Shown here piece after piece: positions 1-10,363 of a stretch of DNA of 64,000 nucleotides. Within the stretch, counting starts at the first letter, position 1. Each line of letters opens with the position of its first letter. Source of the stretch: Stropharia rugosoannulata. Its lineage: Eukaryota; Basidiomycota; Agaricomycetes; Agaricales; Strophariaceae. The notes beneath the pieces were generated by a model. That model was given only the letters and a program-made list of their open reading frames with translations, ran no database searches and had not been told where the DNA came from. Position numbers and translations under genes: made by a program. The stretch is taken from assembly GCA_028532985.1 (NCBI GenBank), contig JANCIK010000013.1, forward strand, positions 1,860,001 through 1,924,000, given 5' to 3'.

Positions 1-1194
1 TCAATGCCGTGGATGGACAAGCTGGGCTCGCGCATGCGGCCCATCAGCACGGCCGCCTTGTCGTCTGACAGAGCTATTTTCGCGCCAACGGCATCTTCGA
101 GGTCCTTGATTGAATAATCGAGGCCATCGTAGATCGCTCTGCAGGCAAATGTCAGCCAAAGAAAAAAGATACAGACTATTTATAAAGTAAACATACAACT
201 CGTCTGAAGTCGGGGGCGTAACCAGGTCTTCCACTCCTTTGATAAGAATGCTACCTTGAGGGGAAACAAGAGTTGAAAGCAGCTTGATAAGGTCCGTCAT
301 AGGTTCATACACAGTGCGGCCGAAAACACCAGAATGCAGGTCGCGCGCTGGTCCGGAAACGGTGACCTTGTAGTAGGCGAGACCGCGTAGGCCGTATGTC
401 AAAACTGGTGTGCGCGTGTTAAGCCAGTAGTTATCAGACTGCATAGGAGTGTAAGCGATGAATTGATTAACCCGGATTCTAGGACTCACAATGCAGACAC
501 ATTCCACTCCGTCGAAGAAACCGCCCTTCTTAGATTCCCGGATGACGAGATCATCGAGTCCCTCGCTTCCGCTCTCCTCCATGCCCTCAAAGCAGAATAC
601 TATGTTTACGGGGAGAGGCTTATTATTCTCGTGGTGGTACTGCAGGACATTCAGCCACCCGAGAATAGGACCCTTGTCGTCTGTGCTTCCGCGACCAATA
701 AGCTGGCCGGTCTTCTCATTGATCGTTAGAGTGAACGGTTCAGTGTCCCATCCGTCCGACTTGTTCGCCTGTACCGATCGATTAGTGCATATTCACTCGA
801 CCACCTCTCCATTTTTTTCACGCACTGGCTGGACGTCGTAGTGTCCATAGATCAGCACCGTCTTCTTGTTTGCGTCATTTCCAATACGGCCAAGAATAGC
901 GGGCGGCAGATGCAGCTCCTCGCCGTCCATAGTGTGATTGCCGAGATCGACTAGCTGAGTGGCGACACCGAGCTGCTGGAGCTGTGCGTTCAGCCAGTTG
1001 GCCATGTCGCATACATCCTTGCGATGTTTTGCATCGCCGGAGATCCTGTATACATAGTATCTGTGAGCTTGTGCTTGGCGGGGAAAACGATCGCCCGATG
1101 CTTACGATGGGATAGCTACTGCATCGGCCAGGCGCTGGATGAACTTGTCGGCGTGGCTGTCGATGTACTCCAGGAATTCTGTTGGTGCCGGCAT
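1..1194 (-). CDS. dug1: Cytosolic M20-family dipeptidase (Dug1/CNDP-like), C-terminal part outside window
   Basis: Metallopeptidase of the M20 family, by homology the cytosolic Cys-Gly dipeptidase Dug1 (CNDP2 in animals), which acts in glutathione breakdown. Translation starts at the ATG complementary to 1192-1194 (MPAPTEFLEYIDSHADKF). Exon 2 follows after a short intron near 1050-1104. The di-metal ligand set is visible: the His of IYGHYDVQP, the Asp of GRGSTDDKGP, the Glu pair of EGMEESGSEGL, and the Asp of CISDNYWLNTR, which appears after removing an intron near 449-489. The lid region (SGPARDLHSGVFGR) is also present. Another intron lies near 135-195. The reading frame runs off position 1, so only the 5' portion is here. 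The family is clear; I infer Dug1 rather than another M20 dipeptidase from the close match to these motifs. Confidence 0.9.
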
Positions 1195-1609
1195 TTTGAG
1201 ATCGATGGAAGGGTTGAATCAAGGAAACAGAATTAAGCCAAAATCAAGCTCAAGGTTTGTAGGCCCCGTTCGCTTTCGGGGTTTCAATTTCGTTAGTTCG
1301 GCAAGGTAATGAGATTAGTAAGAGATTAGATACAGAGCCAACGGATCAGCGCTCTGGAATTTATAACAGGGCGAATTGTATTGGTCGGAGCTCACTTGCA
1401 TGTCTCGAAGGCGCTTGCTTTAAGTCTTGAGGTCATTATAATATGCGCTGTAAACTCAGCATGTGCGACCAGAGTGGCTCAAAAAGATATCTCATCTGAT
1501 TGGCATGATTTCTCTTTCATTTTATTATTAATTGGCGTCAGGAAACCAACGACATGAACATAAAATCGCCTTAGGATACACTTAATTAATGCATTAAGAG
1601 TCCGACCAT
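1195..1609. other. Intergenic, 415 bp
   Basis: Lies between the 3' end of the GH131 gene and the start of the dipeptidase, both on the minus strand. It must hold the dipeptidase promoter, but I see no convincing TATA box or other motif. Confidence 0.5.
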
Positions 1610-2897
1610 TTACTGGCACTGTATAGCAGCATACGTCAGCCGAATTTTTTTGAATAGTATGGTATGAAATTACCTGGTAGTAGTATGGGGGAGAAACGGA
1701 CACACACTTGAATCCGCTAGCACAGGTCGTTGGGCCACTAACAAAGCAAATTTAGACATACATGATTTCGCTTGAGGATAGCTGTATGCCTCTTACCTGT
1801 ATCCAGTGCCACCGCACTGACCCCATTGGGTTTGAGTAGGTCCCGCAGCAGTAGTGGTAGAGCTGACGACAGTGGGAGTGGTGGTGGGGGCGGTGGAGGT
1901 GGTGGAGGACGGGGCTACAGTCGTCGAACCTGAAGGGCCAGCAGGGGCAGATCCGGCATTCGGGCCAGCAATGCTCGTGGTGATAGGAGCCTGCTCAATG
2001 AAAATTCCCGACCAGAACCAGTCCTCGGCGGCAGCATTCGTGCCACCGTTGGGGAGACGGAGGACACCAATGTGCCAGTCCTCGGAGTTGGTTGAGGGGC
2101 TTGCAGCCTTGTTAGCAACGACTTGAGTGAGGGGCGCAGACCCGGTGGAAGCCCAGAGACCGACGGTGCTGCCAGAGAAGTCAATGTCGTAGGCGAAGTT
2201 GTACCAGGTGTTTGGGGCGAGAGTAGTCGTCCATTGAGATACTCCACCAATGTCCCATCGCAAGGTCGAGTCAGTGGTTCCGGCTTCACCAGAGATCAGA
2301 CCAAACTTGATTTCAGTAAAGTGACTCTCAAAGCTAAGTGCCTAAGGGTTAGATTGGCTACAGCAATTGGGTGCTAATAACTCACAAAGCAATTTGGTGC
2401 TCGAAACCTGGGTTGGGAGCATTAGTCGATGACGTCGAAAGGGAGAAGTGGTAGTAAAGATGGCCAGTTCCGAGGTTAGCAGAGGTCTGGGGGATGACCT
2501 CCGTGCGTTCCATAGTCTGTCCGTTCCAGAAAGCAGTTCCATCCTAGGAGGGAGATTAGAGGTATTCTAAAAAAGCTGGACATGTCATATTTACAATTGT
2601 GGTACGCAGACCCTGAGCATCTGTAGTGTCTGCAGGGTTCTTGAAGCTAGGGGAAAGACCAAGATACTCAGATGTGGCGCCACTGCCGTGGATGTACCAT
2701 TGCCAGGGTGCAATCTGGTTCGACCATGACCCTAAAAGAAATCATTAAAATCACTTCAAAGGCTACACACCCCACTCACAGTCGTCGAAGTCAGCAACCG
2801 TAGCCGAGGAGTTGAAGAAACCACTCCAGATTATAGTTCCGGCCTGAGCACGAGCAATCGACAGAGCGAGTAAGGCAAACGTAGACTTCAACATCAT
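1610..2897 (-). CDS. Secreted GH131 beta-glucanase with C-terminal CBM1
   Basis: Plant cell-wall-degrading enzyme. Family GH131 proteins act on beta-1,3/1,4/1,6-glucans, and the fungal CBM1 binds cellulose. The start at 2897 gives a signal peptide (MMLKSTFALLALSIARAQA, likely cut after AQA). The catalytic domain carries family stretches such as WSWSNQIAPWQWYIHG, GTAFWNGQTMERTEV, WTTTLAPNTWYNFAYDID and EDWHIGVLRLP. A Ser/Thr/Pro linker of about 50 residues follows. The CBM1 begins WGQCGGTGY and reads on as SGPTTCASGFKCVSVSPPYY after an intron at 1738-1796. A last intron (1619-1673) leaves a final exon of only Cys-Gln-stop at 1610-1618. With these joins all CBM1 cysteines and aromatic residues are in place. 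Expression is probably driven by the TATA box just upstream. Confidence 0.9.
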
Positions 2898-2954
2898 GAA
2901 AACTACAGAAGCAACCGAGGTACCTTTGTTGAAATGGTGTGGGCAGGCCAGCAC

Positions 2955-2960
2955 TTTATA
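2955..2960 (-). promoter_or_regulatory. TATA box of the GH131-CBM1 gene
   Basis: The minus strand reads GGTATAAAGTG about 60 bp upstream of the GH131 ATG. This spacing fits a short 5' leader. Strong TATA boxes are common on inducible secreted-enzyme genes. Confidence 0.55.
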
Positions 2961-2961
2961 C

Positions 2962-4814
2962 CCCCGAAGACCTCAAATATCGCCACTTCTTCTGTAACGA
3001 CGGCATATTGAAGGCGGTAGTGACACTACAGCGACAATATTCCGAAATGGAATGCGGAGTAGTGGGGAAAATATTCGGCAGCATGGAACTGGAGCACTTG
3101 CTGCTGCATGACCCAACCTTCAGCCGAGGAATTCTAAGTCGGGTGCAAGTCGGAGACCGTGCAATATGTTGTAGCCGGTAGGGTGAACATATTGCGTTGT
3201 ACAAGTCATCAATAATATGTTTATATGAGCATGCAGAACTAGGATCTTCAAACTCAAAGAACCCGAAGTTAGAGTAAATGTGCGAAATCGAGGCTCGGTC
3301 GGAAGAATGGCCTAATTTTGCGCTGGTGGGGTCATAATAGAGCTAATAAGTCCGAAAGAGTCAGCTACAAATAAAAATGTCCAAGAACTCATCGTCAAAT
3401 CGTCGCAGAGTGATCAGAATAGACACACACGCACTCTTCGGTAAAATAAGAGTATTCTGTACAGCATACCCCACGTGAAGGAAAGACATATCCGCGACCC
3501 CGAATATCAGCCATTCCTGATTAGTTAAGAATGTAAATCATGCACTGAAAAAGCAGCGTGAACCAATGGGCAATTTGTGTATACATGCAGCATAATGACT
3601 GACGATAGAACGAAGTGTCTGCTCAAGGTGTTTGCTCATTTATAACGTCCATTCGAAGTTGAGTCCAGTCTAGTCAGACTCGCTTTCGGCTATGTGGAGA
3701 CTTGACTAACTCGTACAAGTCATTGGAATAATCATCTGCAGTAAATGTGTTCAAGTTAAGATACAAAATCTAGTGGTTATGAAGGTCAATTATGGACTTG
3801 TTGTGGACAAGGGAAAAGGGAAAAGGTGGTTTCGGACGGATGTAATAGGGCTCGTGACCAGCGATCCTCTGCCGACATGCCGAGACACAGCCACCATTCC
3901 TATCTCCCTCTTTTGTTCAACTTGTGTTTTATGTGTTTTGGTCATATTATTCTTGCATTATTCTGTGGCTTGATAGCTATGAGATGTGTGCTTTACAGTA
4001 TTCTTTGTCCAATCTTTGCCTTCGCTTTACTGGCTTGATGATTGTCTTCTACTGTGCAACCTTCGATTGTGGCTTGATTGTGCCAGAGCAAGGGAGCAGC
4101 AAGCAAAGCTCGGCGTGCACGAGCTGGCATTTCTGCGCATCCTTGAAAGTATGCTGAAATGATTGGTATATTTCCTGTTCAGACTCTAACTATTTAGCGC
4201 AACACTTCAAGTAGGTACAAATCATGTTCCTCCTTCATTAGTCCGTACCCCGAAACATTGGGGTGCCATTGTATGCCTCTATTGAGTGTAACTGGATATC
4301 TCGCGTTACCATCCTTCCAAGCCCAATCAAAATTGACAAACATCATTCGTCCTTTCGCTGAACACAACACATTGACGCAACAAAGAGCAAGCAAAGAGGT
4401 CGTTTACGGTTGTAGTTAATGGTTGATCCCACTGTGGCTACGGAGCATTGTGATTGAATCAAGACAATAAACTCCCAGTGAACGTGCATCTGAAAGTCAT
4501 TTGGTGTCTTGGGATGGATAGCGTTCGTCTCAGGCGAGCGTTGGGCGAGTGTCACTGGGCGCGTATGCTGACAAAGACTCGGGCGCTATTATGTCTTCGG
4601 TGTCTTGTCGGTGTCTGTCTTTCTTGATTGTCGACGTAATACTTATCCCCAGCAGTTGCTTACCAGAAATCAAACTACAAGTCTTATCCTACTGTCGAGC
4701 AGAGCTCGTCAATTGCACCACGGATTTTGCTGAAATATTGTTTCACTGTTTTTTTTAATAACTGCGGTAGCCTCGTAGAACATCGTCTAGCCTGCTGAGG
4801 TACAACCAGACGGT
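2962..4814. other. Intergenic, 1.85 kb
   Basis: Separates the divergent GH131 and USP-like genes. Only short, unlike open frames are present on both strands, with no domain or signal peptide. A CT/T-rich stretch (about 4615-4760) precedes the USP-like start and may be its promoter. Confidence 0.4.
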
Positions 4815-7379
4815 ATGCAGTTGACCATGGAGGAGCACCAAGAACTGGAAAATAGCGCTCATCTGGCGTCCATTGGCAATGTCGACGTGAATGTGGCCCG
4901 TCGGGTGTTGCGCAAGTTCAAAGGAGACATGATGAAGGCTGCGGATGCCATACTCTCTGGAGACAGGGCTGGAGAGGCCGAGGCATGGGACGCACAACGC
5001 AGGAACACCCCGGATCCCATGTACGCGGACAACACCAAGCATGACACTCGGCCTGCGTTGCCATCGACCTCGTCCGTTATAGACCTCACGGGCGATGCGG
5101 ACGACGATATGACCCGCGCCATCCAGATGTCTATGGAGACGTCGCAAGGAGTACCGCATTTCGGGCCAACCGAGCGGGCACCTCACCCCGAGTGGCAGAT
5201 GGTGCGCTCGAATGTAATGTACACTCCTCAGACTGTGCTCTAAGCAATCTATCTCACCAGGCACTGACAGGATCCTGTGACGACTATATCTGCGGCATCG
5301 AACGAGGAGCAGTCGCTGAAAGACGCGATACAGGCGAGCCTGCAGGACTTCAGCGAAGACATCGACCTCTCCCCGCTTAAAGAGGCGATACGAGAAGAAG
5401 GACGGTCAGTGGTCCGTTTTGTTATCTCGAGATAGAGATATTTAACGGCGAAAAGACCGATTGCGCTTCGCCCTGATGTGTCCTCGCTGGCCTACGCTGC
5501 GCTTGTCCTGCAAGCGTTATATTATATTCCGCAAGTCAGGCTGTCCTGTTCTAACATACGCCTTCCATCGTTAGAGCCCCATGCTGTCCATGACCAAAGT
5601 GCGTTTTCGTCTTCCATTTATTCAGTGGCCTGCCAATTTACTCGACTATCAAGAATCTGAACAAGATCGTGCACTCTGGCGCCTAATTGAGCTCTTCACC
5701 AATATGGACCTTGCCCAGCTGGCAACCATTATCGACAGTGACGCCATTCTGACATTAGGCATCCCCAATCTTACAGGAAACTTGCCACTTGGCGAGGCAT
5801 CATCTGGTGTGTGATGATCGTTGAAGTCTGGTGCTTCACGGCTTTTAAACTTATTCCAGAGGCTGTGAAGATTGTCTCGACTCTGATTGAGGACTACATG
5901 GAGGAGAGCGAAGAGTAATGTAATTTAATTCATGAAATGCATATACTGCTCACTAAATCCTAGGCGCTTGTTTTCATTCAAGCATGCTTCAGTGAAACTC
6001 AAGCAAGGGGCTCAAGTCGACTTTTTGGAAAGCGCCGATGATGGGTCTGTTGTTCACGTGGAATATGGGGGCACCAGCACGCATAACGAGCTCATCGGAT
6101 GCATAGCGGAGAACCTCTCGCGCTTTCAGGACAAAGGGACGTCAACGCACGACGTTATTGTTACCCCATCGACAGTTATAACGTTCCTCCTCAAACGATA
6201 TGCATCCCTGCCTGGCTCGTCGAAAGCTTCGGCAGACCCATTTGTGTATCCGAAGAGGCTGTTTTTGGATCGCTTTTTGTATGAAAATGTTGATTTAGTG
6301 ACGAAGAAAAGGACATTAGAGAGTAAGATTTTGGAGGAGGTCAAAGAACTGAAGGCGTACAAGAAAACGTTGACATGTCTCGAAGTAAGTGCTTTGGGAT
6401 ACTATGGCATGACGATGGTGCTCATTTTTGTTTTACATGCTTTTGCTAGGATGGTTCCGACGCTCTGAAAAACCTAACCTCGACAATTTACTACTACAAG
6501 GAAGTAGCGAACCCCGACAACGATCCTGTACGCCAGAGAAGTTTGCAGCAAACTGCGGAACATCTCAAAGACGTTATGACGATGATAACAGCCAAGTTAG
6601 AAGGTGTGTATTACCTCTGGCTCCCTCTTTATTACACGACTCAATACTATCGCACGCTTAGATATTGATCACAAAATTAAGTGTCTTGAAGAGGAAGCGG
6701 CACATCTGTACGAGTGCAGAGAGTTACAGAATTATCAAGTCAGTCGAACAGTAATCCTTTCTTGTAAATATGTCTCATTAGTAATGGCTAGTATGACCTC
6801 CGTGCTGTTCTGCTTCACACTGGCCTCCCGGGAAGAAAGCAAATGTATTCATACGTTCAAGATGCTGAAGGAAAATGGTGGAAAACAGTGGATCATGAAG
6901 TTACGGAGGTACTTATGCCTGTGTTACCTCCATGAATATGACTTACTCAGTTTTTTTTCATAGGTGGCTGAAGACGTGGTCCTCACCGATCCTACTGGTA
7001 TTCATCTGGGGGCTGGTCCGTATATGTTGTTCTACAGTCGACACATGTCTGAAGAACAGTTGCGCGAGCCCCTCGTGTGGCCCAACGTATTCTCCGTAAG
7101 TCATAATCCGACTTCTTCGCACTTTTACCCTTCTCAACGTAGCTTCGTTAACAGGAGGCAGTTGAGGAAAATAACAAGAAGTTTTTGGCGATGATGCACC
7201 CAGAGCTCGAGATATTTTCGAGTATGCGGTCGTCCCCTGATCCGGCGCCCTATGTGCCGCCGTCTTCACCTCCGGTTACTAGGGAGCTTCCCGTCCCCGG
7301 CGCGAGAAGGGCGACTGCACCGACACGTCAAGAATCGCGCTCTGTTGTTATTGATGATGTACGACCGCCCAGTTATTAA
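4815..7379 (+). CDS. USP25/28-like ubiquitin-specific-protease homologue, predicted catalytically dead
   Basis: The N-terminus has a UBA/CUE-like helical segment (NVDVNVARRVLRKFKGDMMK). Two ubiquitin-interacting motifs follow (DDMTRAIQMSMET, then EEQSLKDAIQASLQDF in the next exon). The USP domain then begins at RPIALRPDVSSLAYAALVLQ. The C-terminal USP core is recognisable as YDLRAVLLHTG, then WWKTVDHEVTEV, then PYMLFYSRH, and a Pro-rich tail ends the protein. About ten short introns were joined by frame. The usual Cys box (GNTCW) reads VSSLA, and the usual His box (GHYWAY) reads KQMYSY, so both catalytic residues are replaced. I infer a ubiquitin-binding scaffold rather than an active protease. 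The order UBA, UIM, UIM, USP matches animal USP25/28. The start at 4815 is the first ATG; 4827 is also possible. Confidence 0.8.
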
Positions 7380-7750
7380 TTGTAGCTCATCGAATGATAT
7401 CTCCTATTCTTCAACGTAGTACATCCTTTTGTACTAGCTGAGGCTGGTTAGTGGTGAGCCAATATATAAGTGGGTACAAGTTGTATTTTTCTGCAGAGGG
7501 AAAGGCTCCGGCACTTGGCGAATTTCGAAATAACGTTCCCCCAGTTCTTCTGGCAAGACTTGACGGGGCCGCAATGACACGATGACGTAAGCTACCTTTG
7601 GATTGACAACCCCGTGAACGAACCCACACCAAACTTCAAAGTATTGGGACGCTCCTTTCCTTCGTTGCGATATTGTCGCCTCATGCGATAAATAAATCCA
7701 TATAATCGTAGCTGAAAAGCATTTCATACACACGCAAACAAGCAGCGAAA
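7380..7750. other. Intergenic, 371 bp
   Basis: Gap between two co-oriented genes. An antisense open frame of 99 codons (7434-7733) has no recognisable feature and is not called. Confidence 0.4.
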
Positions 7751-9420
7751 ATGGTTTCAGCAGACAACCTCAATCTCGATGTGCTTGAGCTTGTCTTTTG
7801 CTTTCTGTCTGGCAATGACCTTCCCTCGGTGGCACTTGTTAGCAGGACGTTCCTCGCCGGCGTCATTCCGCAGCTTTACAGCTCTATATCGTATCAGATG
7901 AGGCAGGCGAAGGGCTATGTGACAGTGAGTTTGCGCATATATGAACCCCTGCTAAGCTTTATCGGACATTCAGAATGAAACTATGTCACCGTTCGCGTCA
8001 ATTATCGCGCATCCACATCTTGCAATCCATGTTCGTAGCATAGGTGCATTGAATGATCAACTCGGTTGGGGTCGTTGCCCACCATGCTGAAGCACTTTTG
8101 CAGAAATACGGTCTGTGCCAAAGCTGAAGACGCGTCTACATCCAGTGTTCATGCGCGAATGCCGCGACGTGCTGCAGCTATGTAAGAATCTGAAGACATT
8201 TAGCTGTACTGTTCCCGGTGTCGTGTCTGTCTTCCTACCTTCTCTGGCGCGAAAGGACTCCCTGAAGAGCTTGCGCATGCACGCGAATCTGACGACGGAG
8301 CAGGCGAAATTTCTGGCGCAGCTCGACAAGCTGCAAAACCTCTCTATAGAATTCGCGACGTGGAATGTGGCCGACATACTACCCTCCTGGTCGCGGTCTA
8401 TCTCGAAAACACTAACTGAGTTGACGCTTTTTGTAGGTGGACTTTTTATATTGCTATAATGTCACCTAATTTCATCACAGATGGTCAACGATCTGCATGA
8501 GAGCGTGCTTGCATCCATATTGAAGGAAGTACCAAACCTGCTGGGCTTACACGTTGTGGGATGCCCGAAAGTTGATCATGTCATCGTCCTGCGTCAAGTC
8601 TCTCAAACGCCGCTGCTGCAAAGCCTTTCTTTAACGACATCGGTATGTATGTTCACGTTTCCAGCTCGCCGGAAGTCGTTAATATCCAAACTGCACATGT
8701 TAGGAAAACACCTGTCCGCTGAGCCAGCCTCCGCCTTCCCTGAGGCACCTTCGTCATCTGGCCTTTGACACGCGATATACACTGCAGCCATCGCCGGCGC
8801 CGTCCATTTTGTCCTCTATCCTTGCCCATATCAAGACCTCTGCCCCCTTCTTGTTCTCATTTGTGATCAAGCTTCCAGAACCGAAAATCGTCATCGGGGA
8901 GCCGTTCGTCGCACAGCTTGTCGAACTGTTCGGGTTTTCTCTGAGGCGGCTTGCATTCATTGATTGCGGCATCAGCCAAGAGTCTGTGGCAGAAGTATGC
9001 AAATCGTGTCCCCACGTCGAGCGGTTGGATATGGCGATCCCCATGAAGGAAATTGTAAGTTCATCGCTGTAATTCAAATATCACTCTTTGCTTATTCCAA
9101 TGTCAGCCATTATTTGTTCAGAGCATTCAGCATTCACGATCTCTTAAAGTGATTGTCGACTCGGATAATCATGTCGATCATGGAATACGAAGGACACTAG
9201 TTCCCGAAACTGTCATGCATATGTTCACAAAGTGCCGTAGCTTGAAAAAGATTATCACCAGTCATCGCATATGGACGGTAATGCATCATGAAACTATAAC
9301 ATTTCTTTATTGCTTATTTTCATTCAGGGCAGCACCAAACGCGACGGTACCTTTGTTGTCGACCTGGAAAGACGACCATCTCAGAACTATGGGTCGCTGT
9401 GGTTCATGCCACAGGAGTAG
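7751..9420 (+). CDS. F-box protein with leucine-rich C-terminal region
   Basis: Begins with an F-box-like segment (LNLDVLELVFCFLSGNDLP, then SVALVSRTF). In this family it binds Skp1 and recruits substrates to an SCF ubiquitin ligase. The rest consists of irregular leucine-rich stretches (LCKNLKTFSC, LQNLSIEFATW, TELTLF, LRRLAFIDCGIS, CKSCPHVERLDM) typical of the many F-box/LRR proteins of Agaricomycetes. About seven exons join in frame through GT-AG introns (for example 7925-7974, 8435-8480 and 9053-9118), and the protein ends LWFMPQE-stop. It follows the USP-like gene on the same strand, so two ubiquitin-related genes are neighbours. The substrate cannot be inferred. Confidence 0.75.
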
Positions 9421-9556
9421 CTAACAGGAGGTGCTTGGTAACGCGGTGCGGATACACAAATCATTCAATGTTTATAACTATATAATATACAGCATACATG
9501 ATACAATACAAGTAGTCTATACATAACACGAAATATAAATAGTCAAAATAAGAAAC

Positions 9557-10248
9557 TCAGTCTTCCTTCAGGACTGTGGCATAGCCTACAGTGCCCACCA
9601 GGCCCAGAGCGGCGGCGTACATCGCTTTATTCTGTAACGGGAACGTCAACAAAACATGAATGGCTAACATGGAGAAGAAATACTGACCTCTGGATGTGAT
9701 GAGCCAGATGGCCGGTGGTGATACCGCGTGATGCGCGCAGGCCCGTCGAACATTTGCACCAACGGCTCAGACGAGCTGAATGGCCGTGCAGGTACATTTT
9801 GAGGCGGCGTCTTTGTTGCAGACTTTTGTGTGCGCAGTCCAGCATCCCGCATGCGGCTCTGGAATGCGAGCACTGCGTTGTGTGGTCGTGCGGGACCATC
9901 GAATATTATGGGCTGCGGTAGGGGAGTTGGGCGCGTGCGTACGGTGGTAGAGGTCGAGGCTGTCGGCGTGGGGGTAGGCGCACTAGCTGCCTTTGCCCTT
10001 GCGCTGGTAGCAGCGTACTTGCTTCGAATAAACTCGCCCGACTGGGCCAGCTTTGCCGGGGCATCGAAGATGTCGAACATGGGTGGCAGGGTAATTTCTG
10101 CAATCTCCTCCACGAGCCCGGGAGCGAGAGCTGCGGTGGAGTGGTTGAAAGAAGAGGAGGACGCGTGCGCGCGCCTAAGTGCGTGTGCGCCACTGCTGCG
10201 GCAGGCACTGGTGAGGGGCTGTGCGTTTTTTAGAGGGAGGGCGGCCAT
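9557..10248 (-). CDS. Small, probably mitochondrial membrane protein with three FD(G/A)PA(R/K) motifs
   Basis: I do not recognise the family. The start is the ATG at 10248 (MAALPLKNAQPLTSACRSSG). The N-terminus is rich in Arg, Ser and Ala and lacks acidic residues, as in a mitochondrial presequence. Three copies of a short motif follow: IFDAPAKLAQ, IIFDGPARPHN and MFDGPARITRY, separated by Ala/Pro/Thr/Ser-rich low-complexity sequence. An intron near 9640-9695 joins to a last exon encoding one hydrophobic helix (MYAAALGLVGTVGYATVL) and a short KED tail, which suggests a C-terminal membrane anchor. The protein is about 200 residues. Localisation is inferred from composition only, and the motif's function is unknown. 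Confidence 0.65.
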
Positions 10249-10326
10249 AGTAGCTGTGCTGCGCAAGGGGGATGAGATGCTAGACTGGGGAGGTAGCCTT
10301 TAGCTGCAAATTCGGTTATACTTTGC

Positions 10327-10363
10327 AAGAGGAAGAAGAGGAGGAGGAGGAGGAGGAGGAGGG
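10327..10363. repeat. (GAG/GGA)n purine microsatellite
   Basis: An imperfect then perfect AGG trinucleotide run just upstream of the FDGPAR-protein gene. On that gene's strand it is a CTC/CCT pyrimidine tract, a common element of fungal promoters. Confidence 0.85.

Noticed and set aside
3773..4157. Overlapping hydrophobic plus-strand frames
   Set aside because: Three frames open over the same T-rich DNA; no consistent splice structure or family.
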